Shown piece by piece: positions 1 to 7,772 of a DNA stretch of 64,000 nucleotides. Each line of letters opens with the position of its first letter. The first letter of the stretch is position 1. Below the pieces are notes generated by a model. The model made no database searches. It worked only from the letters and a program-made list of their open reading frames with translations, and was not told the DNA's origin. Origin of the DNA: Amarobacillus sp046328225 (GTDB lineage: Bacteria > Chloroflexota > Dehalococcoidia > Tepidiformales > Tepidiformaceae); assembly GCA_046328225.1 (NCBI GenBank), contig JAXLWZ010000001.1:1-64000 (forward strand), given 5' to 3'. The translations under genes and the position numbers were made by a program.

Positions 1-430
1 CGTTCCGCTCCGAGTTCGGGTTCCGGGGCGTGCCATGCCCGAGCACCGCCACGGCGTCCTCCGGCCCGGCGCCGGCCTCCATCGCGCGCTGCGCCACGAC
101 GTTCGCGAGCACGGCGTCGGCGCCGATGGGGGGTGTGTAGCGGATGCGCATCCCGCCGCGCACGGTGATGGCGCCCTCGAGCCCCAGCTCGCGCGGGATG
201 ACGCTCTCCGTGAAGTAGCCGCTGCTGATGAACACGGGCACCGCCACCACCTCGTCCACGTCGAGGCCGTCGAGCGCGCGCGCGAAAGACGGCTCCTCCT
301 TCCAGAACGCCGCGCGCACGGCATCGAAGGCGCCCATCGCGCGGATCCGGGCGGCGTGCGCGTGCACGGGCTCGCTCGAATTCGGGTCCAGGTGCGAACC
401 GTGCCCGAGCAGCAGGAGCGCGCGGCTCAC
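1..430 (-). CDS. cbiX: Sirohydrochlorin chelatase, CbiX/SirB type (partial)
   Basis: The product should insert the metal (Fe2+ for siroheme, or Co2+) into sirohydrochlorin. The GTG start at 430 overlaps the stop of the upstream dehydrogenase in a GTGA junction, which implies translational coupling. About 143 residues are visible before the window edge. LGHGSH lies near residues 8-13 and a second copy of the motif, LGHGTPRNPNS, near residue 130. CbiX domains begin with this LGHGS strand and turn, so two copies suggest a long two-domain chelatase rather than the short archaeal CbiX-S. Position after the two preceding siroheme genes supports Fe chelation. The C-terminal half is not in the window, so second-domain ligands cannot be checked. 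Confidence 0.85.
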   Translation of the reverse strand, partial: MSRALLLLGHGSHLDPNSSEPVHAHAARIRAMGAFDAVRAAFWKEEPSFARALDGLDVDEVVAVPVFISSGYFTESVIPRELGLEGAITVRGGMRIRYTPPIGADAVLANVVAQRAMEAGAGPEDAVAVLGHGTPRNPNSERN

Positions 431-924
431 CGGCGGCGCTTCCCTTCCTCGCGAATCCCCCGCGCCGCTTCCACGGCGGCTCCCAGGCCATCGCCCAGCG
501 CCGCCACCGCGCGGTCGCGCAGCTCGACCGCCAGGCCCGGGCTCGCACCCCCGGTCGATACCGCGAGCGCGAAATCGCCATCCCGGTAGACGGCCGGCGA
601 CGTGAAGGTGCCCTCCTCGCCCGCGTCGGCGACGAGCACGAGCACGCCCGCCGCCCGTGCCGCCATCGCCGCGAGCGCGTTCACCTCGCGGTCGCCGGTG
701 CAGGCGAAGACGAGCGCGCGCCCAATGACGTCGTCGGGTGCGAAGGGGCGGCGCGTGACCATCACCCCGGGCAGGGACGTGATCTCGGGCCGCACCGCCG
801 GCGAAACCACTTCCACCGCGAAGCCCGCCTCCGCCAGCGACCGCACCTTGCGCAGCGCCACCGCGCCGCCGCCAACCACCAGCGCCACCCCCGCCGAGGG
901 CTGCACGTCGATCAGGAGTCCCAT
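427..924 (-). CDS. Precorrin-2 dehydrogenase (Met8/CysG N-terminal type)
   Basis: A 165-residue protein that oxidises precorrin-2 to sirohydrochlorin with NAD+. The N-terminal Rossmann motif VVGGGAVALRKVRSL sits near residues 16-30, followed by the conserved FACTGDREVN segment and VSTGGASPGLAVELRD, which matches the family STGGxSP motif. It has only the dehydrogenase part of CysG; the methyltransferase is in the gene upstream. Its ATG at 924 lies inside the end of the cobA/hemD fusion (13-nt overlap) and its stop overlaps the chelatase start, so the three genes form one tight operon. Whether this short form also chelates iron, as yeast Met8p does, cannot be told; the adjacent cbiX makes it unnecessary. 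Confidence 0.88.
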   Translation of the reverse strand: MGLLIDVQPSAGVALVVGGGAVALRKVRSLAEAGFAVEVVSPAVRPEITSLPGVMVTRRPFAPDDVIGRALVFACTGDREVNALAAMAARAAGVLVLVADAGEEGTFTSPAVYRDGDFALAVSTGGASPGLAVELRDRAVAALGDGLGAAVEAARGIREEGKRRR

Positions 925-2414
925 GTCAGCGCCTGCACGGTGGCGGCCACGAGTGCATCGAGCGATGGCTCCGCGGCTTCGAAATCGACGCGCCCGAAGG
1001 CGGCCCTGGTGGCGGCCGCGGATTCGGGCCCCATGGCGATGAGCCGCGTGCCGGCCGGGATGGCAGCCTCGCCGAGCGCCTGCCGCAGGAAGCGCGCCGC
1101 CGATGCGCTCGCGAAGGTGACCGCGTCCGCGGCGAGCACGGCATCGCGCGACTCCGCCTCCAGCGGTACGGCCACCGTTTCGTACACGGCCACCTGCTCG
1201 ACGAGCCCGCCGCGAGCCTTCAACCCGTCCTTCAGCCGCCCGTCGGTGACCGACGACACCGGCAGGAGGATGCGCGCGCCATGGACACGCGGCAGCTCAT
1301 CCGCCAGCGTCGCGCCCGTCGCCCGCGATGGTTCGAAGTCAGCGATGACGCCGCGCGCGCGAAGGGCTGCCGCGGTGGCGCCGCCCACCGCCGCGACCTT
1401 CGTCGTGCCGAGCGCCCGCGCATCGCGCCCCGCCCCGGCGATCGCTTGGAAGAAGGCCTCGACGCCGTTCGCGCTCGTGAACACGATCCAGTCCCAGCGC
1501 GACCCGGCGCGTTCGTCCGTCGTGAGTTCGCCGTGGGTGTGGCGAACACTGAGGACGGGTGCTTCGACGACGTCCGCACCGAGCGCCGCGAGCCGCTCCG
1601 CAAGTTCGCTCGCCTGCGCACGCGCGCGCGTCACGACCACGCGCCTGCCCGCGAGCGGCCCTGGTTCGAACCATGCCAGTTCCCCCGCCAGGGCGGCGGT
1701 TTCGCCGATGACCATGACGGCGGGTGCGCCCAGCCCCGCCTTCGCCACCGCGTCCGCAAGCGTGGCAAGCGTCGCGACCACGACGCGCTGATTCGGCGTC
1801 GTGCCCCACTGCACGCAGGCGGCCGGCGTGTTGGCCGGCCAGCCCTCGTCCATCACGGCCTGGAGCGAACCCGCCAATTTTTCGACGCCCATCAAGAGGA
1901 CCAGTGTCCCGGGCTTGCGAAAGGCGGCGCCGTCGTCCGGTTCGGCCATGTCCGCGTCCTGGCGGCGTCCGGTGGCCACGTGTAGCACGGCACTGAGGCC
2001 GCGATGGGTCACGGGGATGCCTGCATAGGCCGCCGCCGCGATCGCCGAGGTGACCCCGGGGATGACGGTGTACGCTACGCCCGCTGCTTTGCACGCCAGC
2101 GCTTCTTCGCCCCCGCGCCCGAAGACGAAGGGGTCGCCACCCTTGAGCCGCACGACGCGCTGTCCCGCCTTCGCACGCCGCACGATCTCGGCCTCGATCT
2201 TGCGCTGGCTCATCGCGTGGTTCGCCGCGCGCTTGCCGACATAGACCAGTTCGCACCCCGGCCGCGTTTCGCGCAGCAGCGCCGGCGAGGCGAGCGCGTC
2301 ATAGAGGACGGCGTCGGCGTTCGCGAGCGCGCGCACGCAGGCCACGGTCGCGAGCCCCGGGTCCCCGGGCCCCGCACCGGCAATCCAGACATGCCCCGCG
2401 GCCGTATCCGTCAT
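912..2414 (-). CDS. cobA/hemD: Uroporphyrinogen-III C-methyltransferase / uroporphyrinogen-III synthase fusion
   Basis: A 500-residue bifunctional enzyme. Residues 1 to about 250 are a SUMT methyltransferase: GAGPGDPGL near residue 12, VRLKGGDPFVFGRGGEE near 87 and the PGVTSA loop, which bind SAM and uroporphyrinogen. Residues about 255-500 are a HemD-type synthase starting at LAGRRVVVTRARAQASEL, with VFTSANGVEAFF and a FASASAARFL segment typical of that fold. Together they cyclise hydroxymethylbilane and methylate C2 and C7 to give precorrin-2, which the next gene oxidises. The start is ATG 2414, chosen because a TACCAT -10 hexamer lies exactly 6 nt upstream; upstream in-frame sequence is low complexity and unlike the family. 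Confidence 0.93.
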   Translation of the reverse strand: MTDTAAGHVWIAGAGPGDPGLATVACVRALANADAVLYDALASPALLRETRPGCELVYVGKRAANHAMSQRKIEAEIVRRAKAGQRVVRLKGGDPFVFGRGGEEALACKAAGVAYTVIPGVTSAIAAAAYAGIPVTHRGLSAVLHVATGRRQDADMAEPDDGAAFRKPGTLVLLMGVEKLAGSLQAVMDEGWPANTPAACVQWGTTPNQRVVVATLATLADAVAKAGLGAPAVMVIGETAALAGELAWFEPGPLAGRRVVVTRARAQASELAERLAALGADVVEAPVLSVRHTHGELTTDERAGSRWDWIVFTSANGVEAFFQAIAGAGRDARALGTTKVAAVGGATAAALRARGVIADFEPSRATGATLADELPRVHGARILLPVSSVTDGRLKDGLKARGGLVEQVAVYETVAVPLEAESRDAVLAADAVTFASASAARFLRQALGEAAIPAGTRLIAMGPESAAATRAAFGRVDFEAAEPSLDALVAATVQALTWDS

Positions 2415-2420
2415 GCACGC

Positions 2421-2426
2421 ATGGTA
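2421..2426 (-). promoter_or_regulatory. -10 hexamer, predicted leaderless promoter of cobA/hemD
   Basis: TACCAT on the minus strand, 6 nt before ATG 2414. The transcript would begin at or within 1 nt of the start codon. No Shine-Dalgarno sequence is present. Confidence 0.6.
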
Positions 2427-2556
2427 GCGCGCGGGCCGATTGCGCGGACCTGGTCGCGTCTTCGGCGTGCACGGTAAGGGAACCGTTAGGGGCGCCGAAT
2501 GCTCACAGGATTCTTTAAGGAATCTCGGGCATCGTCGTTCCCTCGGAGGAGAACAC

Positions 2557-3345
2557 ATGGGTTCACGCAAGCTTCTCGGCGGGTTGGCCGCCGCCGTCCT
2601 GCTGCTCGTCATCGGCGGGGGCGCGTTCTGGTACTTCGTCATCCGCGACGACGCCCCGGAAAAAGCCACCCTCTCCAGTGCGATCGATTCCATCGGTACG
2701 AGCGCATCCGCGTCTCCGGGCGCGGCGTCGACCGCATCGGGCACAGGAGCCACTCCCGGCGCGGCCGCTACCAGCGCGACCACCGCGGCGACCACGACCT
2801 CGGCCTCGCCGGGCATCGCCGGCACCTGGGTCCCCGATACGACGAAGGAGGCGTTCGTCGGTTACCGCGTCGTCGAAGAGCTCGCGCGCGTGGGCACCGC
2901 GACCGCGGTCGGGCGCACGACGGGCGTCACCGGCAGCGTCGTCATGACCGCGAACAGCCTCCAATCGGCGAAAATCACGGCCGATATGACGACGCTGAAG
3001 AGCGACAGCGGCATGCGCGACGGGCAGCTGCGCAACCAGGCCATCGAATATTCGAAGTTCCCGACCTCCACGTTCGAAGTCACCGAAGCGATGCCGCTGC
3101 CCGAGGGGCTCGCGAGCGGGCAGGCGGTGAAGACCACGCTCAAGGGCAAGCTCACCCTCCACGGCGTGACGAAGGACGTGCAGGTGCCGGTCGAAGCCCA
3201 GCTGAAAGACGGCCTCCTCGTCGTCGTCGGCAACATCGACATCAAGTTCGCCGACTACGCGATCAACAAGCCCCAGGGCGCCTCCGTCCTCAGCATCGAA
3301 GACCACGGAATCATGGAGCTCCAGCTCATCCTCAAGAAGGGCTGA
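2557..3345 (+). CDS. YceI-like domain protein with N-terminal membrane anchor
   Basis: 262 residues. An N-terminal transmembrane segment (residues about 7-29) is followed by a low-complexity Ala/Ser/Thr linker (about 45-85) and a YceI lipocalin-like beta-barrel (about 90-262). Landmarks are GTWVPD near the domain start, VMTANSLQSAKITADMTTL, the NQAIEYSKFPTSTFEVT segment and the LTLHGVTKDVQVPV strand, all characteristic of YceI. These proteins bind isoprenoid or other amphiphilic ligands in the periplasm or at the cell surface; the ligand here is unknown. The start is ATG 2557, with GGAGGAG ending 5 nt upstream. It stands alone and is followed by a small heptad array and a terminator. Confidence 0.85.
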   Translation: MGSRKLLGGLAAAVLLLVIGGGAFWYFVIRDDAPEKATLSSAIDSIGTSASASPGAASTASGTGATPGAAATSATTAATTTSASPGIAGTWVPDTTKEAFVGYRVVEELARVGTATAVGRTTGVTGSVVMTANSLQSAKITADMTTLKSDSGMRDGQLRNQAIEYSKFPTSTFEVTEAMPLPEGLASGQAVKTTLKGKLTLHGVTKDVQVPVEAQLKDGLLVVVGNIDIKFADYAINKPQGASVLSIEDHGIMELQLILKKG

Positions 3346-3352
3346 GGGGAGC

Positions 3353-3380
3353 GGTTAGCGGTTGGCTATTAGCCATTAGC
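3353..3380. repeat. Heptad array E1 (GGTTAGC/TATTAGC family), no core
   Basis: Four 7-bp units: GGTTAGC, GGTTGGC, TATTAGC, CATTAGC. It starts 8 nt after the YceI stop codon and has no recognisable GC core. Same family as E16 and E17. Confidence 0.75.
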
Positions 3381-3399
3381 GAACGCCCGTGAGCGTGCG

Positions 3400-3427
3400 A
3401 AGGCGCCGGGAGACCGGCGCCTTTCGC
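3400..3427 (+). terminator. Stem-loop terminator after the YceI gene
   Basis: AAGGCGCCGG and CCGGCGCCTT pair around a GAGA tetraloop, followed by a short TTTCG. Position about 55 nt after the stop fits a Rho-independent terminator, although the T tract is short. Confidence 0.65.
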
Positions 3428-3457
3428 GCGCGCGGGCGGCCGGGCATCACCCGAAGT

Positions 3458-3499
3458 TTGTGTCCAACGTGCTCCACACAAGCCGCGTTGTGTCCAACG
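3458..3499. promoter_or_regulatory. Direct repeat of TTGTGTCCAACG, spaced exactly 30 bp
   Basis: Identical 12-mers at 3458-3469 and 3488-3499. The start-to-start distance is 30 bp, close to three helical turns. They could be a tandem operator or the ends of a lost mobile element; the function is unknown. Confidence 0.4.
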
Positions 3500-3715
3500 A
3501 AACGCGTTTCGCCATCCACAAACGACGGGCATCGCACGGGCTCCCGCGGGCGGCGCGGTGACGTCGCTGGCAGCGCCGGGCACGCCGGTTTAGAATCGCC
3601 TCGGCCTCATCGGTGGGATTTCGTTGCAATCCGCGGCGGTCCCGCCGATAATCTAGGTGGCTAGCTAGGGCCTCTACCGGTCGGCTCGGGGGTCCTCGGA
3701 CCCGGTTGGCCTCTC

Positions 3716-4510
3716 GTGTTCATTCTCTATCTCGATGAGTCTGGCACCCACTCTGATGCCCGCTACTTCGTTGTGGCGGGCATCGCTGTTCATGAGAGTG
3801 AGACTTTTTACCTCGCTCAGGACCTCGATGGCCTTCAGGCCAGGTACTTCCCAGGTTCCAGCGATCCGATCGCTTTCCACGCTTCCCCGCTGCGGTCGGC
3901 CTTCGGCCAGTCCCACGACCCCTATATCGGACTGGAGCGGGCGAGGCGCAGGGAACTCTCCGACGACATCTTCGGCGCCATCGTCGATTCCCGCCCGCGC
4001 CTGTTCGCGGTTGCGATGGAGAAGGCGTACACGCTCGGCGACTGCTACGACCGCGGATTCGAGGAGATCGTCAACCGATTTGATCGCATGCTCGGGCGCT
4101 TCGCTCGCGACGGTAACCAGCAGCGGGGGCTGATCGTGGCCGCGGAGTCGAGCTATCGGGAGAACCTTGAGACACTCGCTCGCAAGATCGCCCGCGAAGG
4201 CCATCGCTGGGGACGAACACGCAACCTCGCGGACATCCCATATTTCGCACCAGCCGCCAACACGAGGCTTCTCCAGGCCGCGGACTTTGTGGCGAACGCA
4301 GTCTATGGGCGGTACGAGAACGGCTACGCACGCGATTTCGACCGAATTGCTGTCCGCTTCGACCAGGATTCTGGCGGGATGTATGGGCTCGTGCACCTGC
4401 ACGCGAACCGAGGCAGCTGCTACTGCCCTTCGTGTATCGCCTGGCGGTCGCGACCGCGACCGGCAGGCGCCCGGCTGCTCGACGACGAATCGCCAGACGC
4501 GTCGGGTTAG
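3716..4510 (+). CDS. DUF3800 family protein
   Basis: 264 residues. The N-terminal YLDESG (residues 5-10) and the C-terminal LLQAADFVANAVYGRYE motif are the two hallmarks of DUF3800, an RNase H-like fold family of unknown biochemical role. Members often occur in accessory regions, including near phage-defence and mobile genes. The start is taken as GTG 3716 because YLDESG normally lies within the first ten residues. The C-terminal part (CYCPSCIAWRSR) has three cysteines, CYCPSC, that could bind a metal. Neighbouring genes are unrelated, and the upstream gap with direct repeats and a heptad array suggests an acquired locus. No partner gene is evident. Confidence 0.8.
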   Translation: MFILYLDESGTHSDARYFVVAGIAVHESETFYLAQDLDGLQARYFPGSSDPIAFHASPLRSAFGQSHDPYIGLERARRRELSDDIFGAIVDSRPRLFAVAMEKAYTLGDCYDRGFEEIVNRFDRMLGRFARDGNQQRGLIVAAESSYRENLETLARKIAREGHRWGRTRNLADIPYFAPAANTRLLQAADFVANAVYGRYENGYARDFDRIAVRFDQDSGGMYGLVHLHANRGSCYCPSCIAWRSRPRPAGARLLDDESPDASG

Positions 4511-4636
4511 AAAGCCCCCGGGGCCGTGCACGCCATCATCCGTAGCCACGCCCCGTGCGGTCGCGCAGAGGTCATCCCGGGCAGCTCGGGGACAGCTGGC
4601 GTACTGCTGATGTTCGCCCCTGCCCACCCGGGGGCG

Positions 4637-4642
4637 TAGACT
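4637..4642 (+). promoter_or_regulatory. -10 hexamer, predicted leaderless promoter
   Basis: TAGACT, 7 nt before GTG 4650, with no Shine-Dalgarno sequence between them. Confidence 0.5.
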
Positions 4643-4649
4643 CGCGGGC

Positions 4650-5219
4650 GTGAACGCGACCGTGACGTTTGAGCAAGAATTCGCCGATTGGCTCGCCGGG
4701 CTGGGCGAAGCGGGCCAGGGCCGCCGCCTCGTGCGACGCGGCTCCCGCGAAATCCTCGTCTCCAAGCTCGAACCGGATGTCCTCGCGCGCGTGCAGCAGA
4801 CGATGCTCGGGCTCATCGACCTGCTTTCACCCGAGGCCCTGCGCGAACGGTACACCGCCATCGCCGCGCGCGAGCCGGGCATCCTTCGCGTCACCGCGTG
4901 GCGCCTCGCCATCCGCGAGCTGCTCGCCGGGACGGACCTTTCACCCGCCGCCCGCAACGAGGCCGAGGCCGGGACCGATTCCGTCGCCGCGCTGCTCGAT
5001 ACCGTGCTCTGGTCGGCGCCCGTGGCGAATGTGCCGTTCACGCTCTCCGAGGGCGAACGGCAGGCCTACGACGACGCCCGCGAGCGCATGGGCGGCGACG
5101 CCCCCATCTTCACCCGCTACTACGGCGACTTCGCCGGTCTGCCCGTGATGAACCACTGCCCCGGCGCGCCCATCGCTCGCAAGCTCCTCGCCGAGGGCTG
5201 GGCGCTCTGCACCGAATGA
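4650..5219 (+). CDS. Hypothetical protein
   Basis: 189 residues, not recognised. It appears soluble and mostly helical, with no signal peptide or transmembrane segment. The C-terminal quarter is more conserved-looking: FTRYYGDFAGLPVMNHCPGAP, with one Cys in an NHCPG turn. The GTG start at 4650 is chosen because a TAGACT hexamer lies 7 nt upstream and no earlier in-frame start fits. Codon usage is normal for the window. It converges with the GntR-type regulator, with only 4 nt between the stops, so no separate terminator is visible. No function can be proposed from sequence. Confidence 0.6.
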   Translation: MNATVTFEQEFADWLAGLGEAGQGRRLVRRGSREILVSKLEPDVLARVQQTMLGLIDLLSPEALRERYTAIAAREPGILRVTAWRLAIRELLAGTDLSPAARNEAEAGTDSVAALLDTVLWSAPVANVPFTLSEGERQAYDDARERMGGDAPIFTRYYGDFAGLPVMNHCPGAPIARKLLAEGWALCTE

Positions 5220-5223
5220 CGGC

Positions 5224-5556
5224 TCAGGGGTAGTCCGAACCCGGCGTCGCGGCGGGCTCCCGGCGCTGCCGCTCCCACTGCCGGGCAAGCGCGTCCACGT
5301 CGCCGAGGCGCGTCGCGAGCGGGTCGATGACCACCGCGCGGTCGCCCTCGCCGGTGCGCACGAGCCCCTCGGCATCGAGCTGGTCCAGGGCGCGACGGGC
5401 ATCGGCGCGGCGCACGCCGTAGCGGCGAACCAGCGTCGACACCGCGATCACCGAACCGGCAGCGATGCCGCCAAGCAGGATCCATTCGCGCAGGGAGCCG
5501 TGAACACGGCGCGCCTCGTCCCGCGTCTCGCCGCTGCTGTTCGTTTCCTCCGTCAT
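5224..5556 (-). CDS. GntR-type winged-helix regulator, short form
   Basis: 110 residues. Residues about 20-90 match the GntR DNA-binding domain: a LREWILLGGIAAGSVIA helix-turn, LVRRYGVRRADARRALDQL as the recognition helix and LDAEGLV leading into the wing. There is no C-terminal effector domain of the FadR, HutC or YtrA type, so it would bind DNA as a minimal winged helix, or with a partner. The start is ATG 5556; a longer in-frame version adds an unrelated N-terminus and is rejected. It is divergent from aroA (145 nt apart), so it may regulate itself or aroA, but no operator palindrome is obvious. Confidence 0.7.
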   Translation of the reverse strand: MTEETNSSGETRDEARRVHGSLREWILLGGIAAGSVIAVSTLVRRYGVRRADARRALDQLDAEGLVRTGEGDRAVVIDPLATRLGDVDALARQWERQRREPAATPGSDYP

Positions 5557-5688
5557 GGGGCCTCCGTGGCCATGATTGGCCGCCGCCATTGCAGCGGATG
5601 CGAGCGTTGTGCTCAAGTCCATCGCTATCGATCCATACGTCGCATGTATTGCAAGTCCCGGGAGTGGCGCGACGCGGCCGCCCGGCGG

Positions 5689-5694
5689 TAGCGT
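5689..5694 (+). promoter_or_regulatory. -10 hexamer, predicted leaderless promoter of aroA
   Basis: TAGCGT, exactly 6 nt before GTG 5701. No ribosome-binding site lies in the spacer. Confidence 0.5.
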
Positions 5695-5700
5695 GAGCAC

Positions 5701-6993
5701 GTGGCACTGCCGGATCTCATCGAAGTCGTGCCGTTCGAGGGCTCACCCTCGGCGTCCGTCGTCGTGCCCGGCTCGAAGAGCATCACCAACCGTGCGCTCG
5801 CGCTCGCGGCGATGGCGGACGGCCGCGTCGTGCTCGAAGGCGCCCTCTGGAGCGACGACACCCGCTACATGTGCGAAGCCCTGCGCACGCTCGGCTTCGC
5901 CATCGAGGTCGAACGCGACGCGGCGGAGCCCGCGAACCGGCGCATCACGGTCGAAGGCCGCGGCGGCGAAATCCCGCGCGGGGGGACGGCCGCCGCGCCA
6001 CTCGAGCTCTTCGTGGGCAACGCCGGCACGGCCGCTCGCTTCCTCACCGCGCTCGTCGCTCTCGGGCCGGGGGTGTACCGCATCGTGGGCACCGATCGCA
6101 TGAGCGAACGGCCGCAGGCACCCCTGATCGAGGCCCTGCGCGCGCTCGGCTACCGCGTCGATGCGCCCGGGAACTGCCTCCCCGCGGTGGTCCATGGCGG
6201 CGAACCGCGCCGTGGCCACGTGGCCGTCTCCGCCGCCGAAAGTTCGCAATTCGCCTCGGCCCTGCTCCTTGCGGGCCACCGCGATGGCTGGAGCGTCGAA
6301 GTCACCGGCGCGGACGCGGACGAGGCCCCCTACATCGAGATGACGCGCCGCATGCTCGCCGCTTTCCCCCACGAGGGCGGCACCTTCGCGGTCGAACCGG
6401 ACGCCTCGAGCGCGAGCTACATCTGGGGCGCCGCCTGGATCGCCGCCCGGGACCGCGGACCGGGCTGGCGCGAAGCCACGGACGTGCGTGTCGCGAACTG
6501 GCCCGAGAGCGGCTGGCAGGTCGATGCGCGCTTCCCCGGCTTCCTGCCGCTCCCCCCGGCGGTCTCGCGCGAACGGGACCTCGGCGACAGCATCATGACC
6601 GCGATCGCCCTCGCGCCGCTCGCCGAAGGGCCCACGCGCTTCGACGATCTCGGCCGCCTGCGCGTGCAGGAGTGCGAACGCGTGGCCGCGCTCCGCACGG
6701 AGCTGACGAAGTGCGGCGCGCGCGTGACCGAGGAGGGCGACAGCCTGCTCATCGAGCCCGGGCCCCTGCACGGTGCCGACATCGAAACCTACAGCGACCA
6801 CCGCGTGGCGATGGCGATGGCCACCCTCGGGCTCGCCGTGCCGGGCATCCGCATCCTGGACGCGGGGTGCGTCGCGAAGACGTTCCCGAACTTCTGGCAG
6901 AAGCTCGCGCTGCCGGGCCCCGCCGGCCTCGGGGCGACGCTGCTCGATGGCTCGGGCACGCGCCTGGACGCCGCCGCGCTCTTCGACGAGTAG
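5701..6993 (+). CDS. aroA: 3-phosphoshikimate 1-carboxyvinyltransferase (EPSP synthase)
   Basis: 430 residues, normal length. It transfers enolpyruvate from PEP to shikimate-3-phosphate, the sixth step of the shikimate pathway. PGSKSITNRALALA (near residue 23) supplies the conserved Lys-Ser, LFVGNAGTAARF (about 107) is the PEP-binding LGNAGTA motif, SSQFASALLLAG (about 180) matches the family SQ motif, and SDHRVAMAMA with AKTFPNFW is near the C-terminus. The start is GTG 5701, supported by the leaderless promoter. No other aro gene is in the window. The C-terminal 30 residues beyond the usual FPNFW end are extra and low in conservation. Confidence 0.95.
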   Translation: MALPDLIEVVPFEGSPSASVVVPGSKSITNRALALAAMADGRVVLEGALWSDDTRYMCEALRTLGFAIEVERDAAEPANRRITVEGRGGEIPRGGTAAAPLELFVGNAGTAARFLTALVALGPGVYRIVGTDRMSERPQAPLIEALRALGYRVDAPGNCLPAVVHGGEPRRGHVAVSAAESSQFASALLLAGHRDGWSVEVTGADADEAPYIEMTRRMLAAFPHEGGTFAVEPDASSASYIWGAAWIAARDRGPGWREATDVRVANWPESGWQVDARFPGFLPLPPAVSRERDLGDSIMTAIALAPLAEGPTRFDDLGRLRVQECERVAALRTELTKCGARVTEEGDSLLIEPGPLHGADIETYSDHRVAMAMATLGLAVPGIRILDAGCVAKTFPNFWQKLALPGPAGLGATLLDGSGTRLDAAALFDE

Positions 6994-7033
6994 CCCGCTC
7001 GCGCGCTGCCGGGCGGCCACCGATGATGCGCCG

Positions 7034-7762
7034 ATGGATTTCGCCGAGGCGCTCGCCATCTTCGCGTTCGTGGCGGCGGCCTCGGCGACGCAGGCGCTCT
7101 CCGGCTTCGGGTTCTCGCTGCTGCTGGTGCCGCCGCTGGCGCTGGTGCTCGGCCCGCGCGAAGCCGTCGTGCTCGCGAACCTGCTCGGCCCGGGGATGAA
7201 CGGGATCATGGTCTGGCGGCTCTGGCACGCCGTCCGCTGGCGCACGAGCGCGGTCCTCCTCGGGGCGGCGGCGGCGGGGATGCCCGTGGGCCTGCTCGTG
7301 CTGCTCGTGGTCGATGCACGGCCGATGCGCGTCGTCATCGCCGTCACGGTGCTGGTCTCGACCTTCGCCCTCTGGCGGGGGTTCGCGATTCGCGGGCGGA
7401 GCCTCGCGGGCGACCTCGCCGCCGGGTTCACCAGCGGCGTCCTCAACACGAGCACGAGCATGTCGGGCCCGCCCGTCGTGCTCTACCTGCAGGGCCGCGG
7501 CCTCCCGCCCGATGAGTTCCGCGCAACCCTCGCGGGCTTCTTCCTCGCGAGCTCGTTCGTCGCCGTGACCCTGTTCGTCATCGGCGGGCAGATCCACGCG
7601 CACACGTTCGCACAGGTGGCGGTGGCAGCAGCGGGCCTCGTGGCGGGCTACGCCGTGGGCGCGAAAATCTACCGGCGCATCCCCGTCACCCACTTTCGCG
7701 GCATCGTCATGCTGGTGCTCGTCGCGAGCGCCCTGCTCTCGCTCGCGACGGCCCTCCTGTAG
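7034..7762 (+). CDS. Sulfite exporter TauE/SafE (TSUP) family permease
   Basis: 242 residues with about seven or eight hydrophobic segments. It shows the TSUP duplication: an N-terminal QALSGFGFSLLLVPPLALVLGPREAV motif and a matching internal segment around residue 135, GFTSGVLNTSTSMSGPPVVLYLQ, where family members have G(x)GGGxxxxPxLV-type loops. The family exports sulfite, sulfoacetate or related organosulfur anions; substrate cannot be assigned here. ATG 7034 follows aroA by 40 nt and is preferred to earlier in-frame starts inside aroA. It converges on the enoyl-CoA hydratase gene, 10 nt away. Confidence 0.85.
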   Translation: MDFAEALAIFAFVAAASATQALSGFGFSLLLVPPLALVLGPREAVVLANLLGPGMNGIMVWRLWHAVRWRTSAVLLGAAAAGMPVGLLVLLVVDARPMRVVIAVTVLVSTFALWRGFAIRGRSLAGDLAAGFTSGVLNTSTSMSGPPVVLYLQGRGLPPDEFRATLAGFFLASSFVAVTLFVIGGQIHAHTFAQVAVAAAGLVAGYAVGAKIYRRIPVTHFRGIVMLVLVASALLSLATALL

Positions 7763-7772
7763 CGCCTCGCGC

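Larger units (their letters stand above)
3346..3715. other. Gene-free interval with heptad array, terminator and promoter-like sites
   Basis: This 370-bp gap holds a four-unit heptad array (3353-3380), a terminator stem (3400-3427) and a direct repeat of TTGTGTCCAACG (3458 and 3488). Two -10-like hexamers, TAGAAT (3591-3596) and TAATCT (3650-3655), could serve the DUF3800 gene. I see no coding sequence. Confidence 0.6.

Noticed and set aside
2440..2556. Earlier start for the YceI-like gene
   Set aside because: ATG 2557 has a strong GGAGGAG site and is followed by the membrane anchor; the upstream extension would place the anchor inside the protein.
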